Shown: positions 1 through 11,784, counted from the stretch's first letter. The stretch is DNA of 64,000 nt from Arion vulgaris (GCA_020796225.1 CM036753.1:84788941-84852940); one strand, 5' to 3'. Notes: generated by a model not told the origin, from the sequence alone. Translations and numbers: made by a program.

Positions 1-618
1 GATATATCCGGGCGCTGAATTTATTCCTTCAGTTTTAACGTTAATCAGGATTTCTAGAAAACAAAAAGTGATTGTGAATAAGACGATTACGTTTATGTTT
101 TCATCTCTTTTATTATTTGTATTTATGTTTCTTTTAATATTATTAGTATTATTATTGTAATTATCAAATGGCGCCTGCGCCTCCATAGTCATTAATCAGT
201 TGCGCCCCAATATATGCAAACGTTGGATAGCTCTGTTATGTTATAAACCTTTTATAAGGGACATAAAACAGTTTAAAATGTGCGCAGTGAATACGGCGTT
301 GCGTCCCCTGTTTAAACAAAACTATATTGTAATGATTCTATAGAAAAATCGGTTCAGATAACTAATATCACAACACGAAGAATGATAGTCACAAAAAGCA
401 CATCATATCGACTTTTCTACTATATCATTGAAAATATACAGAATACAACACACATTAAGAACAAAAGATGATAGCATTAAATGAAAAGTTGCATTAAAAG
501 TACATTACTTTTGGCGACACTGATTTTCAAGCAGTCTTATAAATCATTTTACAATTGCGTATCCATTCTGTTCTTTATTGCTGTACATTCTCTCAGATTT
601 AGTTTATATACATATATC
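1..618. other. No gene or repeat recognised
   Basis: A+T-rich sequence with no exon-like stretch and no block that I could match elsewhere in the window. A short plus-strand open frame at 481-717 runs into the SINE at 619 and resembles nothing known. Confidence 0.5.
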
Positions 619-1140
619 GCCCGAGTGGTTACCGGGGCCCAAATTTGGGGTATAAATAATAGAATCACTGTTACCTGCCACGCATGTCGTAAGAGGCGGC
701 TAAGGAGGTTTGGCTGAAATCGGATGCATGTGTCCGCTAAGGAATGCTAACCCGAAACAAATGCTTGCAGAAAACGGATGCACCAGGCCGTAAGGCGCAT
801 AACATGGTAACGACCCCTCACAATGAGGAATGGGATAACGGATTCTACGGTCGCCAATCTGCCTCGGAGATTTAGCCACGTAATAAGAATGTCAGACCTA
901 CTATCGCGATGGTGGTTAAAAGTCACTGCGGGAGGAGGTTGGAACAAACTGGGAAGCGGAGATCATAGGAATTATATCCTACAGAACTGCCCTCAGTATG
1001 CCGACTTGAGAAGAAAGAGGTGGCCCACTTACACTAGCGTCCAAGACAAACTGTATGGCGTGGCTGATAATCTAAGGCAGGCGGCTGTCTTTATTAGAGA
1101 ATCCGAAATCCCAATCTAGTGAGAACGCAGAAGAAGAATA
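619..1140 (+). mobile_element. SINE A head fused to an RNase H LINE tail (A-prime)
   Basis: The first 110 bases match the head of SINE A (full copy at 55737-55988), including an A-box-like start, cgcccgagtggttacc, and the core catgtcgtaagaggcg. After about 735 the sequence leaves SINE A and follows a different body. Its 3' part (about 958-1119) reads as the end of an RNase H-type LINE: HRNYILQNCPQYADLRRKRW, then QDKLYGVADNLRQ, ending EIPI and a stop. It closes with one tail unit, aatctagtgagaacgcagaa, and an (AAG) run. A sister copy is at 4448-5014. Confidence 0.7.
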
Positions 1141-1155
1141 TATATATGTCAGGGA

Positions 1156-1865
1156 GGTAACACAACACATATCACTTTAAATGGCAACCATCTAACACCA
1201 GTTCAAAAATTCTGCTATTTTGGGTCAATGGTCACTGCCAGCCTTTCTCTTGATGAAGAAATCAACGCTCTTATAGGGAGTGCGGCTACTACATTCGGCA
1301 AACTATCAAAGCGAGCGTTGGACAACACAAAACTGACATTGCAGACGAAGATTCAAATATATCGAGCCTGTGTAATTATATCTTTACTATATGGCTCAGA
1401 AACATGGACAGCCTACTCAAGACACGAGAGGAGACTTAACATTTTTCACCTTCGATGTCTCCGCAAGATTATGAACATCAGGTGGTAAGACAACAAAATA
1501 ACCAACTCTGAAGTACTGCAACGTGCAAACCTAACTTCCATCATGGGCATGCTCAGCAGTGGACGTCTAAGATGGTTGGGGCATGTGAGAAGAATGGAAA
1601 CTTGTTGCATACCAAAACAAATGTTGTTCTGTAAACTTTGGAGGAAGAGGCACCCGGACAGACCACTGCTCAGATATAAAGATGTCTGCAAAGCCTCAAT
1701 TAAAAACTTTTGCATAGGTCCCAGCACATGGTAAAACTAGCTGATGACAGAGTTGTGTGGAAAGCGATATTGCGCAAGGGCGCAAATTCTTTTGAGAAAA
1801 GACTTATATATGAGCAGAAAGACAAAAGAGAAAAGTGAAAACTCAGAAGTTGTCACAATAAAACG
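1156..1865 (+). mobile_element. LINE ORF2 C-terminal region, disrupted
   Basis: Translation gives the post-reverse-transcriptase part of an APE-type LINE: QKFCYFGSMVTASLSLDEEI, then TFGKLSKRA, the landmark LLYGSETW, FHLRCLRKI, RLRWLGHVRRM and LLRYKDVCKASIKNF. A stop codon at about 1486 and a frame change near 1730 break it, so it is a dead 5'-truncated copy. A related 3' fragment lies at 47490-47790. Confidence 0.85.
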
Positions 1866-3060
1866 CTTGCCAATTGACCGTCTGTAAAGACGAAAAAGCC
1901 CATATATATAAGCTACATAATTTATTACGAGCGTAATCATATTTATTAGCTGTGTCAACAGAGAGCACGACGTTTATTAAGCAGCAGTCATAAATCCCTT
2001 CAATTCTGTGGGTTTTTTGCGTGTTGTTTTATCATTTGCGTTCTTTATAATTATGTTGGTGTTTTACAATTCGGTGGGGTCTCTTAACCCTTTCAGAACG
2101 GAGCTCTCAAAATTGAGTTTTACTTCTGAATAATAATTTGTTAAAACCACAGAAATAACTACTGTGACAATTTTGAAAATACTAAAAAAATCGCCATTTT
2201 GCCCTCTTAACCTGGGTCCTCATGGGTTCCTATCCTTTTCATATCCATATGTCTTGAACAATTTGTTTTTGGTTTCTGTAACTGCGTCCTTTTTAAATGG
2301 GTGGGTAGCTAGCGCATTGCGCAACCCCCAATCTGGAGGACCAGGAGACCACATTTAGTCTGACCTCTCTAATTAGCGTCTTATCGGCTTCGGTCGCCCT
2401 GTGGGCATAGCTCTAAGGGTCAGTGAGGTACGCAAGAACCCTACCTCACCTCTACAAGCTAAGGCCTCATGGTGGAGGGAAGGTTGTCTTTTGTTAATTA
2501 TCGATAATGTATTTAATAATTGTATTAAAAACTGTGTAATAATTAACCTAGTTGATGGCTATGTCCTGTAAGATTTACGATATTTCGAATAATGAACTTT
2601 ACTTCTCATTTTCCTTGTTATAGTTTTCACTTTACATCGGTCATTGTATTCAGAAAATCATAACACTAATAGAGACAATGGTCCGTTTTGTCAAGCAACC
2701 GTTATGTATATCTATCTTCACTGTAGCTATTTATGCCATTGTTTATGTATGTACGCCCATGGGGATAAACTGTGCAAAGAAAAGCGACAGGGAAGTAACA
2801 CATGTTTGCAATAATGAAAAATATGAAAAATTACTTCCCTTGTCACAAGTTCAAACATTTATATTTTTGTAAAAAATTTAAATTGTGATCAATAGCTGAA
2901 ATTGTGAAAACCTTTTTATCCGAAGGTCGGATGCAGAATTAAGTAGTTGGTCGCATGGTGGTAAAAAATATTCACGCTAAATTTGGCATCGACTTTTCAT
3001 CATCGTATTTTCATCATCAATTTTGTTCTGATCAGAAAGTTTACTATGAAGATAGTATTA
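1866..3060. other. No gene recognised
   Basis: No exon or element could be assigned. The part 2290-2480 is G+C richer than its surroundings and may be an unlisted repeat, but it has only one copy here. Confidence 0.4.
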
Positions 3061-3064
3061 TGTC

Positions 3065-3380
3065 AAGTACATCATCATCAAATAGGTTGACCTGTGTAGA
3101 ATTTTGTAACAGTCTTTCGGAATTGATCTCTCTCATAGGCCAGAGGTCCAGCCTCTACAGCCGGCATGTTCAAATCATCAGTTACATCCTGAATCCATCC
3201 TCTCTGTGGTTTTCCTCTTCTCCTCTTTACCGGAAGCTCTTTCCATGATGGTCTTCTCAGCCCCTCATTATTTTTATATATGTCCAAGATACCTCAATTT
3301 TCTCATTCTTATTTGTAGGATCAGCCAGTTTTCATTGATTTTGGGTTCTTTCTGGATATATCTGTTTGTTCTCTTCTAGT
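3065..3380 (-). mobile_element. LINE 3' end fragment
   Basis: On the minus strand it reads PSWKELPVKRRRGKP, then RGWIQDVTDDLNMPAVEAG and LAYERD, the same C-terminal block as the LINE at 25310-25800 and the array at 12107-12675. Upstream reads EKIEVSWTYIKI in a shifted frame. Confidence 0.75.
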
Positions 3381-3399
3381 ACGTCAAACATAATCTATT

Positions 3400-3670
3400 T
3401 AAACAGTAGTGTTTTCTTTCTTTTGTCAGCACACTGTTACCAGGTTGCTAACCCAGTGTCGTGGCTTTATGTATTTGTCTTGCCAAGTGCTTCTCTGGTG
3501 ACTTGTGTGATGGTTTTCTTATTCCCCTGGCAGAATTCAACTACGTTATCTATCCACCTTTTCCTCGTTCTTTCTCTTGCGTTCCTTCCTGATATTCTGT
3601 TATGGAAAGCTTCATATGCAGTTTGGTCTGTTCGTACTCTTACTAACAATAGTATAAGCAATATAAATTA
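3400..3670 (-). mobile_element. LINE 3' end fragment (RTRKRW type)
   Basis: Minus-strand reading gives FHNRISGRNARERTRKRWID, then NVVEFCQGNKKTITQ. It matches the plus-strand copy at 30840-31255 (RGRPRKKWLDNIAESCQRAK). Different LINE lineage from the fragment just before it. Confidence 0.75.
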
Positions 3671-3799
3671 GATATACTCATTTACATGGTTAAAAAAAAG
3701 TTGATATCACTAAGAAAAGTGTTATTTGTTTCCTTTTAATAATGAGACACTTGATATCAGGTACAATGTGAGATATTAATAGTCTTAACAAGTTATCCA

Positions 3800-4250
3800 T
3801 ATATAAATATTCCTCTATCGTAACGCTATACGTTAGATTTTATTTATTTTTATTTTCCGATCCAGAAGCACTTGAGCTTTTCAGCTCTTCGGCTCGGTGC
3901 CATGGACATCGTAACCCTTCGGTTCGGTGCCACGAACACCGTAAATATGGGGAATCTGTGACTTTTTCTGCCATCCCGCGGAATTGAACCAGCACACACA
4001 GAGGGATAGTCACCCGTAGTCCAACGCGCTACGAACACGCTGGGCAGACGGGCATATGTTAGATAAGGACTGCAAGTAATATCTCCATAACGCTCTGTCC
4101 TATGCAACCCACTCAATCTCTTCCATGGAGATAAATCCGATATTTCTTGTCTCTCGAAGCAAAATTCGTTTCAGAATTTGCCTTTGGCGTCTTCTCTTTC
4201 TTGATTCCTTTGCCAATGGTTCTCCCAATGGGTATCTATAATCTGCGTCC
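3800..4250 (-). mobile_element. LINE 3' end, split by a SINE
   Basis: The bases on both sides of the SINE at 3839-4053 match one continuous stretch of the related minus-strand LINE end at 22126-22432 (the ...cgttatatgttacat... to agggcctgtaagtaattt segment). The LINE was therefore here first and the SINE landed in its 3' end. Confidence 0.7.
3839..4053 (-). mobile_element. SINE C, tRNA-derived
   Basis: Reverse complement starts with the tRNA-like head (cccgtctgcccagcgtg, then gtagcgcgttggacta; B-box ggttcaattcc) and ends ttctggatcgg plus an A-rich tail. It is flanked by an 11-bp TSD, atacgttagat at 3828-3838 and atatgttagat at 4054-4064 (one mismatch). Confidence 0.85.
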
Positions 4251-4447
4251 TTGTTTTCGACTCGGCAAACTATATTCTTGAAAAGAAAGCTGTTAACAAG
4301 AATAAGTGCTTTAAAAATGTCGTTCTTTTACGCAATAAATCTGCATGTTTTGTTTGCATACATGACTAAAAAATACTTTTGGTAACATTCTACCTAATAA
4401 TATTTTGTTTCTAGTTTTCATTTTCAGACTTATGCTAAATTCCGCAA

Positions 4448-5014
4448 AATCGCCCGAGTGGTTACCGGACCCAAATTTGGGGTGTAAAGAATAGAACCAC
4501 TGTTAGCTGCCACGCATGTCGTAAGAGGCGACTAATGAGATTTGGCTGAAATCGGATGCATATGTCCGCCAGGGAATGCTAACCCGAAATAAATGCTTGC
4601 AGAAAACGAATGCACCAGGCCGTAAGGCACATAACATGGTGCAACGACCCTCACAATGAGGAATGGGATAACGGATTCTACGGTAGCCAATCTGCCTCGG
4701 GGATATAGCCACGCAGTAAGAATGTCATGAGGATGGCCAAAACTTACTGTGGGAAGAGGTCGGCACAAACGGGGAAGCAGAAATCATAGGAATTATATCC
4801 TACAGAACTGCCCCCAGAATGCAGACTTGACAAGAAAGAGGTTGTCCACTTACACTAGCGTCCAAGACAAACTGTATGGCGTGGCTGATAATCTAAGGCA
4901 GTTGCTGCCTTTCTTAGAGAATCCGAAATTCCAATCTAGTGAGAACACAGAAGACAAACTGATGGCGTGGTGATAATCTAAGGCAGTTGCTGCCTTTCTT
5001 AGAGAATCCGAAAT
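4448..5014 (+). mobile_element. SINE A head fused to LINE tail (A-prime), 3' part duplicated
   Basis: Second A-prime copy, parallel to 619-1140: SINE A head, then the same body, then the LINE end with QDKLYGVADNLRQ. The last 86 bases (from aaactgtatggcgtgg) are present twice in tandem (about 4869-5040). The very end of the second copy is the start of the long array that follows. Confidence 0.7.
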
Positions 5015-6185
5015 CCCAATCTAGTGAGAACACAGAAGACAATCTAGTGAGAACACAGAAGACAATCTAGTGAGAACACAGAAGACAATCTAGTGAGAAC
5101 ACAGAAGACAATCTAGTGAGAACACAGAAGACAATCTAGTGAGAACACAGAAGACAATCTAGTGAGAACACAGAAGACAATCTAGTGAGAACACAGAAGA
5201 CAATCTAGTGAGAACACAGAAGACAATCTAGTGAGAACACAGAAGACAATCTAGTGAGAACACAGAAGACAATCTAGTGAGAACACAGAAGACAATCTAG
5301 TGAGAACACAGAAGACAATCTAGTGAGAACACAGAAGACAATCTGTAGAACACAGAAGACAATCTAGTGAGAACACAGAAGACAATCTAGTGAGAACACA
5401 GAAGACAATCTAGTGAGAACACAGAAGACAATCTAGTGAGAACACAGAAGACAATCTAGTGAGAACACAGAAGACAATCTAGTGAGAACACAGAAGACAA
5501 TCTAGTGAGAACACAGAAGACAATCTAGTGAGAACACAGAAGACAATCTAGTGAGAACGCAGAAGACAATCTAGTGAGAACGCAGAAGACAATCTAGTGA
5601 GAACACAGAAGACAATCTAGTGAGAACACAGAAGACAATCTAGTGAGAACACAGAAGACAATCTAGTGAGAACACAGAAGACAATCTAGTGAGAACGCAG
5701 AAGACAATCTAGTGAGAACGCAGAAGACAATCTAGTGAGAACACAGAAGACAATCTAGTGAGAACACAGAAGACAATCTAGTGAGAACACAGAAGGCAAT
5801 CTAGTGAGAACACAGAAGACAATCTAGTGAGAACACAGAAGACAATCTAGTGAGAACACAGAAGACAATCTAGTGAGAACGCAGAAGACAATCTAGTGAG
5901 AACACAGAAGACAATCTAGTGAGAACACAGAAGACAATCTAGTGAGAACACAGAAGACAATCTAGTGAGAACACAGAAGACAATCTAGTGAGAACACAGA
6001 AGACAATCTAGTGAGAACACAGAAGACAATCTAGTGAGAACACAGAAGACAATCTAGTGAGAACGCAGAAGACAATCTAGTGAGAACACAGAAGACAATC
6101 TAGTGAGAACGCAGAAGACAATCTAGTGAGAACACAGAAGACAATCTAGTGAGAACACAGAAGACAATCTAGTGAGAACGCAGAA
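5015..6185. repeat. Minisatellite, 23-bp unit, about 51 copies
   Basis: Nearly identical 23-bp units built on aatctagtgagaacacagaa. Variation is mainly one A/G position (acacag/acgcag). The unit equals the last 23 bases of the A-prime element; the other A-prime copy has a single unit at about 1118-1140. There is one degenerate unit near 5344. Confidence 0.95.
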
Positions 6186-6199
6186 AAAGAAATTCCCCA

Positions 6200-6490
6200 A
6201 AATGGTGTCCACGGTAAAGCAACTCCCAAAGGAGCTCAGGTATTCAACAAACTTCTACCAGCTCTTCCTCTCTCCTGCCATCCCTTTCAATTCTTTCCAT
6301 GTTTTATCTATCCTTTTAATATCAACCTCCAACTCTCTTCTCCAGATTTGTCTAGGTCCACTTTTTCTGAGAGTTCCAAAAAAAAGAGCCTGTCTATCAA
6401 TGCTTCCGGTCGGTCTTCTCAATGTGTGTCATATTCATCGCCAACGTCTTTTCCTTAGCTCTTTCTCTATTGGTATCTGTTTTGTTCTTT
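6200..6490 (-). mobile_element. LINE 3' end fragment
   Basis: Minus strand carries RHTLRRPTGSIDRQALF and IWRRELEVDIKRIDKTWKEL, a mutated copy of the LINE end at 20573-20840 (RDLEAEINKIKKIWRELQE). It begins directly after the 23-bp array. Confidence 0.7.
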
Positions 6491-6519
6491 CTCTCAGTTC
6501 CTCGTTCGTAATCTTACTT

Positions 6520-6685
6520 CTTGTTCTTCTCTTCCACTATTTACTTCTTTATAGAAGTGTTTAGAGGGGGCGTAGTGATCTTGTGTGTGCTTGTTTTAAT
6601 TAAGACATTTTGTAAGCTGATATTCACTTTCGTAAGGCTGTTCTTGATGTCGTCGCTCTATCTTTTGTGTAATCCTACTATTGTA
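6520..6685 (-). mobile_element. LINE 3' terminal fragment
   Basis: Base-level match to 60290-60450, for example tgatcttgtgtgtgcttgtt, aagctgatattca and cctgttcttgatgt-like blocks. On the minus strand this is the last part of the LINE described at 60290-60672. Confidence 0.7.
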
Positions 6686-6905
6686 AAATAAATAAAAACA
6701 CTTTTAAAATGAATATTTCAAACCAAATGATATACTGTTGGAGATATCGTTTGTACAAAGTACAATTGAAGGTCAAAGACAATTTAGAACAGACAGATGT
6801 AGAATAATTTCATCTGTTACTGGATTCATTTTCTGATCTCATCATATTGGCAGAGTTAGTTGCAGCAAAATCAATTTACTAAGCAGAACTGCATGCGTGT
6901 TCAAC

Positions 6906-7022
6906 AGTTTTCTTCGCTGTAAATAAATCAAGATCTGCTTCATCTTCTATCTCAATAAGGTTTAGTTCTCTTAGCTGTAAACAAATCAAGATCTGCTTCA
7001 TCTTCTATCTCAATGAGGTTTA
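6906..7022. repeat. Tandem duplication, about 55 bp, two copies
   Basis: The block containing aatcaagatctgcttcatct and tctatctcaatraggtttag occurs twice in a row, just before the 30-bp array. The sequence between 6690 and 6905 is not identified. Confidence 0.8.
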
Positions 7023-7039
7023 GCAGTAAATCAGCTGCT

Positions 7040-8170
7040 TCTCTTGTCTTCGTGTTACACATATACTCAACGGATGTCTTCGTGTTACACATACTCAACG
7101 GATGTCTTTGTGTTACACAGATACTCAACGGATGTCTTCGTGTTACACAGATACTCAACGGATGTCTTCGTGTTACACAGATACTCAACGGATGTCTTTG
7201 TGTTTTACAGATACTCAACGGATGTCTTCGTGTTACACATATACTCAACGGATGTCTTCGTGCTACACATATACTCAACGGATGTCTTCGTGTTACACAT
7301 ATACTCAACGGATGTCTTTGTGTTACACATATACTCAACGGATGTCTTCGTGTTACACAGATATTCAACTGATGTCTTTGTGTTACACATATACTCAACG
7401 GATGTCTTTGTGTTACACAGATACTCAACGGATGTCTTCGTGCTACACATATACTCAACGGATGTCTTCGTGTTACACAGATATTCAACTGATGTCTTCG
7501 TGTTACACAGATACTCAACGGATGTCTTTGTGTTACACAGATACTCAACGGATGTCTTTGTGTTACACAGATACTCAACGGATGTCTTTGTGTTACACAG
7601 ATATTCAACGGATGTCTTCGTGTTACACAGATACTCAACGGATGTCTTCGTGTTACACAGATATTCAACTGATGTCTTTGTGTTACACATATACTCAACG
7701 GATGTCTTCGTGTTACACAGATACTCAACGGATGTCTTCGTGTTACACAGATATTCAACGGATGTCTTCGTGTTACACAGATATTCAACGGATGTCTTCG
7801 TGTTACACAGATACTCAACGGATGTCTTTGTGTTACACAGATACTCAACGGATGTCTTCGTGTTACACAATACTCAACGATGTCTTCGTGTTCACAATAC
7901 TCAACGGATGTCTTCGTGTTACACAATACTCAACGGATGTCTTCGTGTTACACAATACTCAACGGATGTCTTCGTGTTACACATACTCAACGGATGTCTT
8001 CGTGTTACACAATACTCAACGATGTCTCGTTTTACAGATACTCAACGGATGTCTTCGTTTACCAAATACAACTGATTTGTAATACTCAACGGATGCTTCG
8101 TGTACAATATACATCTCTACACATATATAACGATCTTCGTTTCCATACTCACTGATGTCTTCAGTTCACA
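7040..8170. repeat. Minisatellite, 30-bp unit, about 34 copies plus decayed end
   Basis: Units of 30 bp built on acggatgtcttcgtgttaca followed by cagatactca. The main variants (t/c in cttYgtg, agatac/atatac/agattc) are mixed along the array, and copies after about 7865 carry indels. Since 30 is a multiple of 3, both strands show open frames of more than 300 codons; these are repeat artefacts. Confidence 0.95.
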
Positions 8171-8225
8171 TATACTCAAGGATGCGAACATCAGATTTAA
8201 GACATCAGTATCTATTAATACATAA

Positions 8226-8572
8226 AATTGATGATTTCTGCAAACGTTGATAGATTTAAGCCTCACAATATAAACAATTGATGATTTCTGCAAACGTTGA
8301 TAGATTTAAGCCTCACAATATAAACAATTGATTTATTTCTGCAAACGTTGATAGATTTAAGCCTCACAATATAAACAATTGATGATTTCTGCAAACGTTG
8401 ATAGATTTAAGCCTCACAATATAAACAATTGATGATTTCTGCAAACGTTGATAGATTTAAGCCTCACAATATAAACAATTGATGATTTCTCAACGTTGAT
8501 AGATTTAACCTCAAATAAACATTGATGATTTCTGCAAACGTTGATAATTTAAGCCTCACATATAAACAATCT
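8226..8572. repeat. Minisatellite, 50-bp unit, 7 copies
   Basis: Copies of a 50-bp unit containing gatgatttctgcaaacgttg and agcctcacaatataaacaat; the last two copies carry deletions. It lies about 55 bp past the decayed end of the 30-bp array but is unrelated to it in sequence. Confidence 0.9.
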
Positions 8573-8835
8573 CATATACTTTCTTTTGCTTCTCTTCAAT
8601 CTGTTTGTCTCCAGCGTTAGGATAATAAAGTTCTGAGAGACCTTGTGTGCGCTTCATAAATAGTGTATTTGTGGCTCTGTATCCATGGTCAATTTGTGCA
8701 TCTTTGCTATGTATCCATTGTATCGACAATTGCTCTTTAGTACTATCTGTTGGTAATATGCTGATATGGCGAACCATTTAATTTGTTGTTTCTTGATGAA
8801 GTTCAGTGCTGATGTTGTACCCTACTGCCGTAATG
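8573..8835 (-). other. Unidentified open frame, possibly a LINE remnant
   Basis: Minus-strand frame of about 73 codons (MVRHISILPTDSTKEQL...) with no clear family. Its length and hydrophilic content resemble LINE ends but no diagnostic motif is present. Confidence 0.2.
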
Positions 8836-9130
8836 AATAAGCGAAACAGTTTTCTGCCAGTATCAGCAGGCGAAACAGACACCAAAGCATGTCCTGCAAA
8901 ACTGTCCTCTCCTGGGTGAGCTGAGAAGCAACATGTGGCCACACCCAGTCACCTAAAAACAAAGCTTTGGGGAAACCAGACAGACCTGAAGCAGACTGCC
9001 CAGTTTATGTCTACAGTAAACTAATCGCATGACCAGAGATCGCTGAAGAAGGAAACCTGACAGACCTGAAGCAGACTGCCCAGTTTATGATCTACAGTAA
9101 ACTAATCTCATGACCAGAGATCGCTGAATA
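8836..9130 (+). mobile_element. RNase H-type LINE 3' end, tail duplicated
   Basis: Reads EHVLQ-like TPKHVLQNCPLLGELRSNMW, the cysteine/histidine block at the end of RNase H LINEs, and matches the minus-strand copy at 21073-21350. The last part (cctgaagcagactgcccagt ... agagatcgctgaa) is repeated twice in tandem, about 80 bp each. Confidence 0.75.
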
Positions 9131-10085
9131 TACGACTACTGTACTGATCACATACACATTTCTTTGTGCGTTTCATTTACATTTTTTAGCGATTGTGCTA
9201 TCTGTAAACATTAACGTGTAACAGTAAATCAAATAATTGTCTTGCAAAAACGAAACATTATATTCTGTCATTAAAACCGTAAATAATATCTCCACTTGAA
9301 CAATTTGGTCTTTCATACAAATCTCTTTCTGTTTATTGAAAAAAACTTGGTTAATGTTCAACGTTTTGCTTCCGGTTTAAAAGATTTCAATGTGCTTCTT
9401 TGTGATTTTATGTGTCAATAAATTTTCCCTGTTGGCATTGGTTAATGTACAGGAACAGACCGTACAAATACCACAACAAAGCAATTGCCAGTCAGGCTGT
9501 ATCCAGTCCTTCAGTTTAGTCTATTAGACATTCCTTATAAAAAGTCTACGGTTGATTGCTTCTCCTTGTTACTTAGTAGAGTTGTCGTTTTGATGTTATA
9601 ATTGTTCTCTGCGTTCTTTCAACCCTAATTTTATTATATTTTTTTTAAAAATTAGATTTAGGTGAAAATACAGTCTGGTTATTTTGAACATTGTCAAACG
9701 TTTAAAAAAAGATGATGCATTCCGCTTCTGAATAATAACAGCAACAGGTCCTTTAACTAGCAATAACAACTGACAGCCAGTCAGTGACAGTAAATTGACA
9801 ATAAATTACATGAACAGAGATTTAAGTGAAGAACAGGTAGGAGAAATATCAGAAGTAATTAAGTTAGATTCAAGTTGATGTAAACCCCCTCATAACTGAT
9901 ACGTTTTAAAACAAGAATGAAATACAACATTTTCAGGATACAAATTATATAAATAGTTTGCATACGAATAGTTAAAAATAAACAACAAAATGTAGATTTG
10001 ACACAAGAAAAAATACAAAAATGAAAGCAAAATACACAGATCAATTGAAAAACACAAAATAGTGGCAACATTTCATGTAATAAAT
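9131..10085. other. No gene or repeat recognised
   Basis: A+T-rich sequence. Short open frames on the minus strand (for example 9859-10185) have no family resemblance. Confidence 0.5.
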
Positions 10086-10089
10086 AAAT

Positions 10090-10310
10090 AAATGTGTAAC
10101 CGATGAGGAGAGGAGGTTTAGAACACATTGTGACAACCGGTAAAATCGAGGGTAGACGAGACAGAGGAAGACAGGGAGAAAACATTTTGGATAGCCTGAA
10201 TTAATTGTACGGTAGAGCGTCAACACATGAATTGATAGCAAACACCAAAGACAGATATTTGTGGAGATCCATAATCGCATACGCCAGCCGGCACGTCACC
10301 TGATGCTGGT
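10090..10310 (+). mobile_element. LINE 3' end fragment
   Basis: Reads RRGGLEHIVTTGKIEGRRDR, then GRQGENILDSLN and RYLWRSIIAYASRH. This is the same end as the minus-strand LINE at 14745-15395 (REGLEHLVITGKIQGRRD). Confidence 0.75.
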
Positions 10311-10619
10311 GAACCGATAAGTGCAGTTTCCAGTTAGTCGTCAACCACCAATTCTCGCTTTGAACCAGTTATTCGATTTGCTTCAATTAGTAAATGTGTT
10401 TCCGTTAGTATTCGTTATTTCATTTATATTTGATTATAATTGCTGACCAAACCATGTAGATATCAGTTGTTGTCATTATTTCAATTATTTTATTACTTTT
10501 CCCCGACGAGATAACGATAAAATAGAAGTTATATTTTATTTGATACACCATGGGCCCCGGCAACATATGTTATCTGAGGCCACATATACACTTTAGAACG
10601 AAGCAGTCGGGGATCGCGA

Positions 10620-10661
<42 letters not shown>

Positions 10662-10731
10662 CAATCAACGTATTCCATAATATCATTACCATTTAAACAT
10701 ATTCGAAGATTGTGTGTTAAATATTTCTTCT
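10311..10731. other. No gene; (GA)n microsatellite
   Basis: Contains a (GA)n run at about 10619-10655. Nothing else recognised. Confidence 0.5.
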
Positions 10732-11000
10732 TCTTCAAACGCTCCATATCGATCATATGTTAAACTACTCTTTATGGTTTGTATATGATCTGAGCCTAAG
10801 AGTGATTGTACGTTATTCCAGTTGTGCCCCTACAAGTAGACCAGCACTTCCGATTTCTGCGGCGCTTTTTATCTACTAGGGTAGCTTCCGTAGATCCCTA
10901 CATCATGCCTCTTCGCTACCTTAGTTCGTACTATATACCTTGTAGTTTGCAGTGTTACTATTATACCTTGTAGTTTGCAGTGTTCACCTTGTGAGCCCTG
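10732..11000 (-). mobile_element. SINE B, partly duplicated head
   Basis: Minus-oriented copy: (CTT)n-like tail, then blocks such as gatctgagcctaagag, cgatttctgcggcgct and actagggtagcttcc, matching the plus copy at 59173-59427. A 37-bp piece of the head (ataccttgtagtttgcagtg) is present twice. Confidence 0.75.
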
Positions 11001-11035
11001 GCAATACACTGGTCGTATTTTAATATAGTTACTTC

Positions 11036-11200
11036 CAGGGGCGGCTCGTCATTAAGGGCCAGTGGGGCCCGACCCACCAATAATCGAAAGGAGAATAACT
11101 TCCCGGAATATAAAAATAATAGTAAATACTCCAAAAGATCATTATTTTTTTTTAAATGCGTGTCTGGCCACACAAGAAAAATGACATCGAGTCGCCACTG
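11036..11200. mobile_element. hAT MITE, 165 bp
   Basis: Terminal inverted repeats caggggcggctcg at the left and cgagtcgccactg at the right, flanked by 8-bp direct repeats gttacttc (11028-11035) and gttactac (11201-11208; one mismatch). Eight-bp duplications and CA..TG ends are hAT hallmarks. It has no coding capacity. Confidence 0.8.
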
Positions 11201-11436
11201 GTTACTACCATATATTGAGTTATGGTTAATTACATTTGTTGGGTTTTCGTTCGTTCTTATCAAGCAATTGAATCAGACTTTGGGATACGCCGAGAACAGA
11301 AATACTTTGCGCCTCGGATCATAGGCGCATACGCATGTAGGGTAGATCATCCGAAAATGTCGGCCTATGGAAATATTTTGGTTTTTCTGGGCTGACCATC
11401 TCTTACATTTTCTGTATTTTTTTGCATCGGATATTC

Positions 11437-11605
11437 TTCATCTTCTTCTTCGAACGCTCTATATCAACCACTTGGTAACCCTTCTTTGTAATTTGTATGT
11501 GAACTGAGCCAAAGATCGATTGTACGTTGTGCCAATTATGCGTCTACAAGAAGGCGAGTACATCCGATTTATGCGATGCTTTCTATTTATCTCGCTTTAC
11601 TGCTA
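11437..11605 (-). mobile_element. SINE B, 5'-truncated
   Basis: Carries the tail half of SINE B in minus orientation (cttcttcttcgaacgctcta, gtacgttgtgccaattatgc, acatccgatttatgcgatgc) and stops before the core block. Confidence 0.65.
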
Positions 11606-11784
11606 ATGAATATGGAAATGGAATCAAGGAAATTAGAAAAATAAACATGACCTTACAAGAAATTAAACAACTAAGAACAGTATGAAATGAAGCTGTTAAA
11701 ATAAACAACTCAAAGATCAGAATACTAAGTTAACGAAACAACACTCGACATAAAACTACACAGACCTCTGTGTGAGCTACAAAA

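Noticed and set aside
3850..4116. Minus-strand frame with SVFVARWTTGDYPSVCAGSI
   Set aside because: Translation of SINE C; similar frames recur at 18462, 36027, 48777 and 56791 wherever the SINE is present.
7044..8082. Long open frames of 320-340 codons on both strands
   Set aside because: They are produced by a 30-bp tandem repeat whose unit is a multiple of 3. Repeats on both strands and the absence of any domain or start context argue against a protein.
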